64,000 nucleotides of DNA from Sphingomonas ginkgonis (lineage in GTDB: Bacteria > Pseudomonadota > Alphaproteobacteria > Sphingomonadales > Sphingomonadaceae): assembly GCF_003970925.1 (NCBI RefSeq), contig NZ_RWJF01000001.1:1916501-1980500 (forward strand), written 5' to 3'. How positions within the stretch are numbered: position 1 is the stretch's first letter; each line of letters starts with the position of its first letter. Shown piece after piece: positions 1 through 10,309 of this stretch. The position numbers and the translations under genes were made by a program. Under the pieces are notes generated by a model. That model did not search any database. It was not told where the DNA came from and saw only the letters and a program-made list of their open reading frames with translations.

Positions 1-378
1 GCACTGGAGGCGGCAGGAGTCGAGCAAGTGATCGACATCCGCGCGCTGCCGCTGTCGAGGCGTCCCGGCTTCTCCAAGACTCCGCTCCGCACCGCGCTGG
101 CCGAGCATGGAATCGACTATGTCCACCTGAGGGCGCTCGGCACGCCGGCGGCGGGGCGGGCAGCGGCACGGGCCAATCGGCACGAGGAGCTGCGGCGGAT
201 CTACGCCGGGCAGCTCGAGCTTCCGGAGGCGATCGCGCAGGGGGCGCAGATGCTGGAGCTGGCGGCGGAGAAACCGAGCGCGCTGCTCTGCTTCGAGCGA
301 CAGCCGCATGGCTGTCACCGGGCGCTCCTGCTGGAAGCGATCGCGCCCGATGCAGAGGTCGTAGACCTCTTCGCCTAG
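1..378 (+). CDS. DUF488 family protein, 5' end outside the window
   Basis: The reading frame is open from base 1 with no start codon that fits the family, so the N-terminus (usually an IGYEGR-like opening of about 20 residues) lies upstream. A GTG at 28 is in frame but would cut into the conserved VIDIRALPLSRRPGFSK block. Visible DUF488 signatures are that block and the C-terminal LLCFERQPHGCHR motif with its conserved Cys and His. DUF488 proteins are small cytosolic proteins of unproven function. The stop codon overlaps the stop of the convergent downstream gene by four bases, so there is no room for a terminator between them. Confidence 0.85.
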   Translation, partial: ALEAAGVEQVIDIRALPLSRRPGFSKTPLRTALAEHGIDYVHLRALGTPAAGRAAARANRHEELRRIYAGQLELPEAIAQGAQMLELAAEKPSALLCFERQPHGCHRALLLEAIAPDAEVVDLFA

Positions 379-842
379 ACCTCGGCGGGTGCCTTGGCCG
401 CGGTCTCGCTCTCGATCAGCCGCTCGATGTCGGGGATCGGGCGGCCGCTCATCTCTTTGTTGATGGTGCAGATCAACCGTTTCTCGACCTCCTTGTGGAG
501 CGCCTTGCGGAGCACGCCCAGCGCCTTGGGCGGGGCGACGATGCAGAGATGGTCGAAGTCGTTCCTGAGCGCCCGCTTGCACAACTCGTCCGCGGCGTCC
601 TTCACCCAGCGGTCTTCCTCCTGCTGGTGGAAGTCGGTCTCCTCATAGGAGGAATGACCGGTCCCGGCCGATCCTTGGGCGCTGCCCGGCGCGTCGGTCT
701 TGATGTCGCCGTCCTTGCGGTCCTCGCGCTCGTCGTGCGCCTCGGTGCGAAGGTCGATCTGATTCTCGTCCCCATGATTGCGAAAGAAGAGGGTCTTGCG
801 GCCGTCGACAACCAGGACCAGCGCATTGTTGGGGATCGGCAT
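375..842 (-). CDS. Host attachment protein family (baeRF-like)
   Basis: This 155-residue soluble protein resembles the family named 'protein required for attachment to host cells'. It opens with a beta strand (MPIPNNALVLVVDGRKTLFF), has a charged central stretch rich in Asp, Glu, Lys and His (about residues 25-75), and a conserved C-terminal core containing CIVAPPKALGVLR and a final Lys/Glu-rich helix. These proteins are related to the archaeo-eukaryotic release-factor fold, and the adhesion role in the family name is weakly supported. I chose the ATG at 842 because AAGGAG lies nine bases upstream; the frame extends 23 codons further without another good site. Confidence 0.75.
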   Translation of the reverse strand: MPIPNNALVLVVDGRKTLFFRNHGDENQIDLRTEAHDEREDRKDGDIKTDAPGSAQGSAGTGHSSYEETDFHQQEEDRWVKDAADELCKRALRNDFDHLCIVAPPKALGVLRKALHKEVEKRLICTINKEMSGRPIPDIERLIESETAAKAPAEV

Positions 843-923
843 TCTAACGTTCTCCTTGGGTATTCTCCCAAAAGCAACGCGGTGCGCGGCGGGGCCGTTC
901 CCGCTGCGCACTGCCGGTTGCGA

Positions 924-3719
<2,796 letters not shown>

Positions 3720-3908
3720 GTTGTTCTACTCGCTAGGTCGATGGAAACGCGCGAATCCGGCGATTGCCGGCGCACCGACGGCCTAGCAAGAAGGCTTGCC
3801 GGATACCACCCCGTGTGCGTGCGCGTGCCCGTGCGGGCGAGAGACCGGTGAGCCGGGGCGAAACGGGGAAAAATCGCCTGGTCACGGCGAGGCCGCTGCA
3901 GCCGGACG

Positions 3909-3923
3909 GTTCAAACGGCGTTC
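3909..3923. promoter_or_regulatory. GTTC-N7-GTTC sequence, possible LexA-type site
   Basis: GTTCAAACGGCGTTC fits the direct-repeat LexA box known from alphaproteobacteria. It lies in the 298-base divergent gap between gyrA and the TPR gene, 95 bases before the TPR start and 190 from the gyrA start. I see no convincing -35/-10 pair around it, and about one such match per 64 kb is expected by chance, so this is a weak call. The rest of the gap shows no other clear feature. Confidence 0.25.
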
Positions 3924-4017
3924 ACGAGCCTGACGTCAGAGGCGCTGGCAGCTTGTCGCGAACGCCTGTATGGGCCCGTCGCGACACCCGGCCCCCACCG
4001 GAGAACAGGAGAGAAGT

Positions 4018-5259
4018 ATGTCCTTGAAGAAGCTTGGCTTCGCGACCCTGCTGGCCAGCGGCGCGCTGACCCTGGCGAGCGCGCCTGCCACGGCCCAGAC
4101 CGCCCCTGCCGCGGCAGCCGCCCCGACCAAGCCCGTCCCGGTCTCGGATCAGGTGCGGCCGAGCCTCATCGCGCTGCAGACGGCGGTCAATGCCAAGAAC
4201 TATGCCGCGGTGCCCGGCTTGATCGCCGCCGCCAACGCCAAGGCCAAGACTTCGAACGACCGCTATCTGATCGCGCAGATGCAGCTCAAGGCCGCGGTTG
4301 ACCAGAACGATTTCAGCACCGCCGCCTCGGCTGTCGCGACGATGCGGGCGAGCGGGGCGGGGACGCCGGCGCAGCTGGACCAGTTCGACCTGGCGATCGC
4401 CCAGTCGCTCTACAACGCCAAGAATTATGCGGCCGCCGCGCCCGTGCTGGAGCGGCTGACCCAGTCGAACCCCAACAACACCGACGTCTACCTGGTGCTG
4501 GCCGAGACCCGCAACGCGCAGGGCCAGCCGGCGCAGGCGATCGCGACGCTGCAGCGCGCGATGGCGGTCCGCACCGCCGCCGGGCAGCCGGTTCCGCAGG
4601 AGTGGTACAAGCGCGGGATCGCCTTCGCCTACAACGGCAAGCTGCCGACCGCCAGCGCGCTCGCCTACGACTGGGTCAAGGCCTATCCGAGCACCGACAG
4701 CTGGCGGGACTCGCTGCGCATCTTCGAGCAGCTCTCGCCCGCGAGTGCATCCGACAAGCTGGACCTCTATCGCCTCCGCCGCGCCGCCGGGGTGCTCGAC
4801 AGCGAGAATGAATATGCCGGCTATGCCCAGCTCGCGACCGATCGCGGGCTCCCGGGCGAGACCGTCGCGGTGATCAACGACGGTTATGCCAAAGGCAAGA
4901 TCAACCGCGGCAACGCCGCCATCCGCTCGCTGCTGACCTCGGCGCAGGGGCGGGTGACCACCGACAAGGCTTCGCTGCCCGGGCTCGAAACCCGCGCCGC
5001 TGCGGCGGCATCGGGCCGTCCGCTGCTAAACACCGCCGACGCCTATTTCGGGTATGGCGATTACGGCAAGGCGGCGACGCTGTACCGGCGGGCGCTGACC
5101 AAGCCGGATGTCGACAAGAACGTCGCCAACCTGCGGCTTGGGATCGCGCTGGCGCAGAGCGGCGACAAGGCCGGCGCGCAGGCCGCCTTCGCGGCGGTTA
5201 CGGGGCCGACTGCGGATCTCGCCAAATACTGGCAGCTGTGGGCGAACCGCGCCGCCTGA
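4018..5259 (+). CDS. Exported tetratricopeptide-repeat protein
   Basis: This 413-residue protein starts with a Sec signal peptide (MSLKKLGFATLLASGALTLA, cleavage probably after ATAQ at about residue 27). The mature part is an Ala-rich helical-repeat protein with recurring NAKNYAAA, YLVLAETRNAQGQPAQAIATLQRA and FGYGDYGKAATLYRRAL blocks typical of TPR units. TPR proteins are protein-binding scaffolds, and the partner here is unknown; the location is probably periplasmic. The ATG at 4018 is preceded by AGGAGAG; the frame runs 16 codons further upstream but would bury the signal peptide. It forms its own transcription unit, closed by the terminator at 5285-5316. Confidence 0.8.
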   Translation: MSLKKLGFATLLASGALTLASAPATAQTAPAAAAAPTKPVPVSDQVRPSLIALQTAVNAKNYAAVPGLIAAANAKAKTSNDRYLIAQMQLKAAVDQNDFSTAASAVATMRASGAGTPAQLDQFDLAIAQSLYNAKNYAAAAPVLERLTQSNPNNTDVYLVLAETRNAQGQPAQAIATLQRAMAVRTAAGQPVPQEWYKRGIAFAYNGKLPTASALAYDWVKAYPSTDSWRDSLRIFEQLSPASASDKLDLYRLRRAAGVLDSENEYAGYAQLATDRGLPGETVAVINDGYAKGKINRGNAAIRSLLTSAQGRVTTDKASLPGLETRAAAAASGRPLLNTADAYFGYGDYGKAATLYRRALTKPDVDKNVANLRLGIALAQSGDKAGAQAAFAAVTGPTADLAKYWQLWANRAA

Positions 5260-5284
5260 TCGCGGGGCTGCTTCAAGGCAATGG

Positions 5285-5316
5285 GGGCGTCGGCGCAAGT
5301 CGGCGCCCTTTTTGTT
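5285..5316 (+). terminator. Intrinsic terminator after the TPR gene
   Basis: A ten-pair stem GGGCGTCGGC / GTCGGCGCCC (two G-U pairs) closes a GCAA tetraloop and is followed at once by TTTTTGTT. It lies 26 bases after the stop at 5259. This is the clearest rho-independent terminator in the first half of the window. Confidence 0.85.
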
Positions 5317-5418
5317 AATTCTGTCCCCGTTTGGGATGGTTAACGGTTAGTTACTGTGCCAGTCGCGGCCATCGCTACATAGGCGAGTTTGGACAGGGGG
5401 TTCTCACGAAAGGGTCCG

Positions 5419-7014
5419 TTGTTGCGTTTCGACGACCGACTATCAACGGTGCTCAGCACGGCCGCCTTCGATGCGCGCGCCCGGGCGGTGCAATGGCGCC
5501 AGCTCGTTGAGCTGATCGCGCGCAGCCGCGGAGAGGCGGACCCCGCGCTGATGGCCGCGGCGATGACCCGCATCGACCAGTTCCGCGACGAGGTGCCGGA
5601 GCCACTGCGGGCCGCGGCGGCGCGTGCCGTGGCCGGCCCCGAGCTGCCGGCCGAGCTCGTCGCCGCCTTCGCCGCCGACCGGCCCCTGGTCTCGGCGCCG
5701 GTGCTGATGGCGGCCGAGCTCGACGCGGCCGGCTGGTCGCTCGTCGCCGGGCAGATTTCGGCGGAAAGCCGCGCCCTGGTTGAGGCCGCGCGGCCCGGGC
5801 TGCTGAGCCTGCCCTTCATGCGCGAGGAGCCTGGCCCTAACGAGCGGCCGGCGCTTCTCACCCCGACGACCGGCGAACCTGGTGAAAAGCCTTCGATCAG
5901 CGAGATCATCGACCGGATCGAGCGCGTCCGTCAGGACCGCGCGGCGGAGGTTGGACCACCGCCGCCGACCTATTCGACGCTCGAGCTGACGGAAGAGCTT
6001 GCCGAGCCCGCGTCGCCCGCACCGGCTCCGGTCGAGGTGCCGAATGCGCCCGCGCTGTTCCGCTGGGAGACCGGCACTTCGCTGGCGATCGACTGGGTCG
6101 ATTGCGAGCCGCGCGGCGCGCTGATCGGGCAGCTGCTGGCGCAGCCCGGCGACACTGGCGAGGCAGCGCGGGCACTGGCCGCCCGGCTGCCGTTCCGAGA
6201 CGTCGAGCTGCAGCTGAGCGAAGTGCCCGCGCTGGGCGGGCGGTGGCGGGTGAGCGGCGTTCCCGCCTTCGAGCCGGGGACCGGCCGCTTCGCCGGCTAC
6301 CGCGGCATCGCCCGGCGCGAGGGCTCGGTGCTGCCGCCGGCCGCGACCGCGCTCCGCACCCCGCCCGCACTGCCGCGCGACAGCGACAGCCTCCGCGAGC
6401 TGGTTCACGAGATCCGCACGCCGCTGAATGCGATCATTGGCTTCGCCGAGATCATCGACGGCCAATATCTCGGGCCGGCCCACCGCGGTTATCGCGAGCG
6501 GGCGTCCGAAATCGTCCGCCAGGCCCGTCGCCTGCTCGACGCGGTCGACGACCTTGACCTCGCCGCCAAGCTCCAGTCGGGGCGGGCGACGCAGGAACAT
6601 GCGCGCTGGTCGGCGATCGAGCCCGAGTTGCGCCGCATCGCGCAGCAAGACCCGGCGCTGGTGATCGGCGCACCGTCCGCCGACCCGCTGCTCGGCCTCG
6701 ATGGCGAGCTGGCGCGGCGGCTGGTCGGCCGCTTCGCCGAGGCGGTTCTGGCGACAGCCACGCCGGGCGAGCAGATCGCGGTGTCGGCCAACCCGGAAGC
6801 GGGCCGGTTCCTCGTCGTCCTGACCCGGCCGCGGCAGACGTTGTTCGCGGGGGAAACCGAGCTGCTCGACCCGAGCTTTGCCATCGTCTCGGACCAGGAC
6901 GGGTCGCTCGGCTTCGGCTTCTCGCTCCGCCTGCTCCGCGGCCTCGCCGGGCTCGCCGGCGGCGCGCTGGCGATCGAGCCGCAGCGCTTCGTGCTCAGCC
7001 TGCCGCTCGCCTAG
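5419..7014 (+). CDS. Histidine-kinase-like protein with degenerate ATPase domain
   Basis: A soluble protein of about 531 residues with no membrane segment. The N-terminal 320 residues are Ala/Arg/Glu-rich and contain a PAS-like stretch (GRWRVSGVPAFEPGTGRFAGYRGIARRE). A HisKA motif follows, ELVHEIRTPLNAIIGFAEII, with the candidate phospho-accepting His at about residue 330. The region where HATPase_c should lie keeps a G2-like GSLGFGFSLRLLRGLAGLAGG, but the N-box (NxxxNA) and the DxGxG box are not visible. No response regulator is adjacent. The start is uncertain: TTG codons occur at 5389, 5419 and 5422, and GAAAGGG at 5409-5415 favours 5419 or 5422. It may be a pseudokinase or scaffold. Confidence 0.75.
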   Translation: MLRFDDRLSTVLSTAAFDARARAVQWRQLVELIARSRGEADPALMAAAMTRIDQFRDEVPEPLRAAAARAVAGPELPAELVAAFAADRPLVSAPVLMAAELDAAGWSLVAGQISAESRALVEAARPGLLSLPFMREEPGPNERPALLTPTTGEPGEKPSISEIIDRIERVRQDRAAEVGPPPPTYSTLELTEELAEPASPAPAPVEVPNAPALFRWETGTSLAIDWVDCEPRGALIGQLLAQPGDTGEAARALAARLPFRDVELQLSEVPALGGRWRVSGVPAFEPGTGRFAGYRGIARREGSVLPPAATALRTPPALPRDSDSLRELVHEIRTPLNAIIGFAEIIDGQYLGPAHRGYRERASEIVRQARRLLDAVDDLDLAAKLQSGRATQEHARWSAIEPELRRIAQQDPALVIGAPSADPLLGLDGELARRLVGRFAEAVLATATPGEQIAVSANPEAGRFLVVLTRPRQTLFAGETELLDPSFAIVSDQDGSLGFGFSLRLLRGLAGLAGGALAIEPQRFVLSLPLA

Positions 7015-7029
7015 CCGCATCGGCGAGGG

Positions 7030-7104
7030 TGGTGGGCCCGGAGGGATTCGAACCCCCAACCTGGCCGTTATGAGCGGCTGGCTCTACCATTGAGCTACAG
7101 GCCC
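7030..7104 (-). tRNA. tRNA with CAU anticodon, probably tRNA-Ile2 (otherwise Met)
   Basis: A 75-base cloverleaf on the minus strand: acceptor GGGCCTG pairing with CGGGCCC, D-arm GCTC/GAGC, anticodon loop CTCATAA (CAU), T-arm GGGGG/CCCTC with TTCGAAT loop, discriminator A, and an encoded CCA. The first anticodon-stem pair is an A-C mismatch. A CAU anticodon is read as Met unless C34 is changed to lysidine, which makes it Ile2. The acceptor lacks the unpaired first base of an initiator tRNA, and the body looks more like Ile2 than elongator Met, but sequence inspection does not settle this. Confidence 0.9.
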
Positions 7105-7112
7105 CGGCAGCC

Positions 7113-7141
7113 CGGTTAGCGGTGGCGGGGCGGGTCCGCAA
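7113..7141 (-). promoter_or_regulatory. Candidate promoter of the CAU tRNA gene
   Basis: On the minus strand TTGCGG (7141-7136) and TAACCG (7118-7113) are separated by 17 bases. The -10 element ends eight bases before the tRNA 5' end, the right distance for a start just upstream of the mature tRNA. Both boxes are imperfect. Confidence 0.35.
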
Positions 7142-7235
7142 TGCGGCTGCGGGAAGAAGGGTCAGCGGCGCCGCGCCACGCGCTGGGTTCGATCCGCCAC
7201 GAACGCCCACCCGGACGTTCACAACAGGCGGATCG

Positions 7236-7313
<78 letters not shown>

Positions 7314-7353
7314 AGGCTGGTGCGCCTAGCAGGGGAGCAGCGCGTCCGCCAGC

Positions 7354-7716
7354 CTACTGCTTGTTGGTGGTGGTGGTCGTCGTGGTCGTGGTGCTGTGAC
7401 GCGTGTCGCTGTCGCGATCATTGGTGTGGACGTCGACGCTCACGTTCTTGGTCCGGTCGGCGGCATTGCTGATCGAATCGCCCGCCTTGTCGGCCGCGTT
7501 GGAAATGGCGTTGCCGGCATCCTTGAGGGCCGGGCCGGCGCGGTTGGCGGCCTCGTTGGCGGCGTTGGTCGCCGCGTCGCCGAGCTTGTCCGCCTCGTTC
7601 GCCGCCTTGTCCTGGTTGAAGGAGACGGTGGTGGTGCCGTTGCCCTCGTCCTTTTCGACGCTGCAGGCCGACAGGGTGCCGGCGAGGACGACGGTAGCAA
7701 TGATGAGCTTGCGCAT
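7354..7716 (-). CDS. Small Ala/Asn-rich lipoprotein of unknown function
   Basis: This 120-residue protein starts MRKLIIATVVLAGTLSAC; LSAC is a lipobox, so Cys18 should be lipidated and anchored in a membrane facing the periplasm. The middle (about residues 35-92) repeats units such as DAATNAANEAANRAG and DAGNAISNAADKAGDS, giving an amphipathic, LEA-like helix. The C-terminus is a tract of nine Thr followed by NKQ. AGGAGG lies eight bases before the ATG. It sits 26 bases after the M28 peptidase gene on the same strand and may be co-transcribed with it. No family function is recognisable; a role in envelope stress would be a guess. Confidence 0.75.
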   Translation of the reverse strand: MRKLIIATVVLAGTLSACSVEKDEGNGTTTVSFNQDKAANEADKLGDAATNAANEAANRAGPALKDAGNAISNAADKAGDSISNAADRTKNVSVDVHTNDRDSDTRHSTTTTTTTTTNKQ

Positions 7717-7742
7717 GGCTTGTTCCTCCTGGTTTTCCGCGC

Positions 7743-9140
7743 TCAACGCCGCCGACGGGCAGTTGGTGCCTCGATCGGTCCGGCGAGCACCGCCAGCATC
7801 GCCGTCCAGGCCGCGACATTCTGCCGCAGCTGCTCCGGATCGATCTTGTCCAGCGTGTCGTCGGGCGTGTGATGGATGTCGAAGTAGCGGGTGCCGTCCT
7901 GGCTCAGTCCGACCCCGGGCTGGCCGGCATCGATCATCCCGCCGATGTCCGAGCCTTCCGCCTCGTCGAGCTTGCCGGGAACGATCCCGAGCGGCGCGAG
8001 CGCCTCCTGCAGCAGCTGGGCTTCCGCCTTGCGCGCCGGGCCGAGCTTGCTGTTGAGCTTCCAAATGCGATCGGCGCCGAAGTCGCTCTCGGCCATGACG
8101 TAGTGCGGCTCGGTGCCATGCGCCTTCTGGTAGGCGGTGCCGCCAAACAGGCCGGGCTCCTCCGCGCCGAACCAGACGATCCGGATCGTCCGCAGCGGCC
8201 GCCCGGCATCCATGATCCGCTTGGCCGAGGCCGCCGCGATCGCCACGCCGGAGGCGTCGTCGATCGCCCCGGTGCCGAGATCCCAACTGTCGAGATGGCC
8301 GCCGACCAGCACCGGCGGAAGCCGGGGATCGCGCCCAGGCACCTCGGCGATGACATTGCCCGACTGGTCCTGCAGCTGCTGCGAGACGAGGGTCAGGTGC
8401 ATCGTCACCGGCTTGCCGCGGGCCAGCACCCGCTTCAACTGCTCGGCGTCGGGAACGGTCAGCGCGCCGGCCGGGATCGGGCGGACCCCGGCGACGAAGC
8501 TCTGGGTGCCGACGTGCGGGTTGCGGTGGTGGTCGGTGCCGATCGAGCGGATGACGATCGCGATGGCGCCCTTGGCTGAGGCGACGCTCGGCCCCTGGCG
8601 CCGCGGGCCGCCGAAATAGCCGTAGCCCGAGCCGTCCTGGTTGGCGGGCATGTCGTGCCGGACGAACACGATCTTGCCCCGCACCGCGCTGGCCGGGGCC
8701 TGCTCGAGCTCGGACAGCGAATTGAAGCCGACCACCTCGCCGGTGATCCCGTCGGGCTCGGTCGAGCCGCTGTTGCCGAGCGCGGCGACGACCAGCCGCT
8801 GGGGGTAAGGAGCGAGGATCTCGGCGCTTTCCTGGCCGCGGACCCAGACGGGCATGGAAAAGGGCTCGACCCGGATGTTGGCGAAGCCCATCGCGCGGAG
8901 CTTGGCGACCGCCCAGTCGCGGGCGCGGGCTTCCGCCGCCGTTCCGGCCTGGCGCTGGCCGATCTCGGTCGTCAGACCCTCGGTGATGTCCCAGGCATAA
9001 TGGTCCTGCAGCGCCGCGTCGCGTAGCGCGGCGACCTGCGGCGGCACCACCGGCGGGGTCGGCGGCAGGGTCGGAGCGGGCTGGGCGGCAAGCGGCGCGG
9101 CGATTGCGGCGGCGAGCAGGAGGGCAAGGCTGATACGCAT
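7743..9140 (-). CDS. M28 family zinc metallopeptidase, exported
   Basis: A 465-residue exported peptidase with a signal peptide (MRISLALLLAAAIAAPLAAQ). A PA-like insert precedes the catalytic domain. Zinc-site motifs are in family order: GGHLDSWDLGTGAIDDASG at about residue 280 (His and bridging Asp), WFGAEEPGLFGG (catalytic Glu), MAESDFG (Asp), and a late HHTPDDTLD (His). M28 enzymes are aminopeptidases or carboxypeptidases, and this resembles the carboxypeptidase Q-like group. It probably acts in the periplasm. The start is an ATG at the head of the signal peptide. The lipoprotein gene follows closely. Confidence 0.88.
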   Translation of the reverse strand: MRISLALLLAAAIAAPLAAQPAPTLPPTPPVVPPQVAALRDAALQDHYAWDITEGLTTEIGQRQAGTAAEARARDWAVAKLRAMGFANIRVEPFSMPVWVRGQESAEILAPYPQRLVVAALGNSGSTEPDGITGEVVGFNSLSELEQAPASAVRGKIVFVRHDMPANQDGSGYGYFGGPRRQGPSVASAKGAIAIVIRSIGTDHHRNPHVGTQSFVAGVRPIPAGALTVPDAEQLKRVLARGKPVTMHLTLVSQQLQDQSGNVIAEVPGRDPRLPPVLVGGHLDSWDLGTGAIDDASGVAIAAASAKRIMDAGRPLRTIRIVWFGAEEPGLFGGTAYQKAHGTEPHYVMAESDFGADRIWKLNSKLGPARKAEAQLLQEALAPLGIVPGKLDEAEGSDIGGMIDAGQPGVGLSQDGTRYFDIHHTPDDTLDKIDPEQLRQNVAAWTAMLAVLAGPIEAPTARRRR

Positions 9141-9195
9141 GGGGCAGGGGGCGTAAAGACCGGTCCGCGCGCTGTCATCTCCCGTTCGTCGATTT

Positions 9196-10266
9196 TCACA
9201 GCAGCCGCATCTGGGCTCCGTCGGGCGGGCTGAACAGGTCGCGGCGGAGCACCGGCTTCTCCGCCCGGAGCCGGTAGCGCGCCGCCGCCTTCTCGAACCG
9301 GGTCTTCAGCAGGTCGGCCCAGGGGCCCTGGCCGCGCATCCGGCTGAAGAAGCCCGGATCATTGTCGCGCCCGCCACGCATCTGCTGGATGACGCTCATC
9401 ACCTTGCCGGCGCGGTCGGGGTAATGTTCGTCGAGCCAGGCGCGGAACAGCGGCGCGACCTCGTGCGGGAGGCGGACCGGCAGATAGAAGCCGCCGCGCA
9501 CATTGGCCTCCACCCCGGCGGCGACAATCGCCTCCAGCTCATGGTCGGTGATCTGCGGAATGACCGGCGCGATCGCGATCAGGGTCGGCACGCCGGCCTC
9601 GCCGAGGATCTTCAGCGCCTCCAGCCGCTTGCGCGCGGCGGGCGCGCGCGGCTCAAGCGTGCGCGACACGGCGGGGTCGAGCGAAGTGACCGAGATCGCG
9701 ACCGCCGCGAGCCCCTGATGGGCGGCCGGGGCGATGAGGTCGAGGTCGCGCAGCACGCGGCTGCTCTTGGTCGTGATGGTGAACGGGTGCCTGGTCTCGA
9801 CCAGCACTTCGAGGATCGAGCGGGTGATCGACCAGCGTTCCTCGATCGGCTGATAGGGATCGGTATTGGTCCCGAGCGCGATCGGCGCGACGTCGTAGCC
9901 CGGGCGCGAGAGGGTCGAGTGGAGCAGCTTTGCGGCGTCAGGCTTGGCGAACAGCCGGCTTTCGAAGTCCAGCCCGGGCGAGAGGTCGTGATAGGCGTGC
10001 GTCGGCCGTGCGAAGCAGTAGATGCAGCCATGCTCGCAGCCCCGGTAGGGGTTCACCGAGCGGTCGAAGCCGATGTCGGGCGAGGCGTTGCGGGTGAGAA
10101 TCGAGCGCGGCTTCTCGATCGTCACCGTGGTCCGCCGCGGCGCCACCCCGTCGAGGGCCTCGACGCTGTCGAGCCAGTCGCCCTCGATCAGCTTCTGCTG
10201 GAGGTTGAAGCGGGTCGGCCCGCCATTGCGCGTGGCTCCCCGTCCCGATCTCGACTCGACGGCCAT
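9196..10266 (-). CDS. PA0069 family radical SAM protein
   Basis: A 356-residue protein with the radical SAM cluster motif CEHGCIYC (Cys77, Cys81, Cys84) after NPYRG, which should bind a [4Fe-4S] cluster and S-adenosylmethionine. Further conserved stretches are ALGTNTDPYQPIEERW, FTITTKSSRVLRDLDL and GGFYLPVRLPHEVAPLF. It belongs to the SplB-related PA0069 group; related proteins include spore photoproduct lyase, but this organism should not sporulate and no substrate is established. It stands between the M28 peptidase and the lytic transglycosylase, all on the minus strand with short gaps. Confidence 0.85.
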   Translation of the reverse strand: MAVESRSGRGATRNGGPTRFNLQQKLIEGDWLDSVEALDGVAPRRTTVTIEKPRSILTRNASPDIGFDRSVNPYRGCEHGCIYCFARPTHAYHDLSPGLDFESRLFAKPDAAKLLHSTLSRPGYDVAPIALGTNTDPYQPIEERWSITRSILEVLVETRHPFTITTKSSRVLRDLDLIAPAAHQGLAAVAISVTSLDPAVSRTLEPRAPAARKRLEALKILGEAGVPTLIAIAPVIPQITDHELEAIVAAGVEANVRGGFYLPVRLPHEVAPLFRAWLDEHYPDRAGKVMSVIQQMRGGRDNDPGFFSRMRGQGPWADLLKTRFEKAAARYRLRAEKPVLRRDLFSPPDGAQMRLL

Positions 10267-10309
10267 CGAGCAAAGCTAGAACAAACAGGGAACATTCTCA
10301 ACCGGATCT

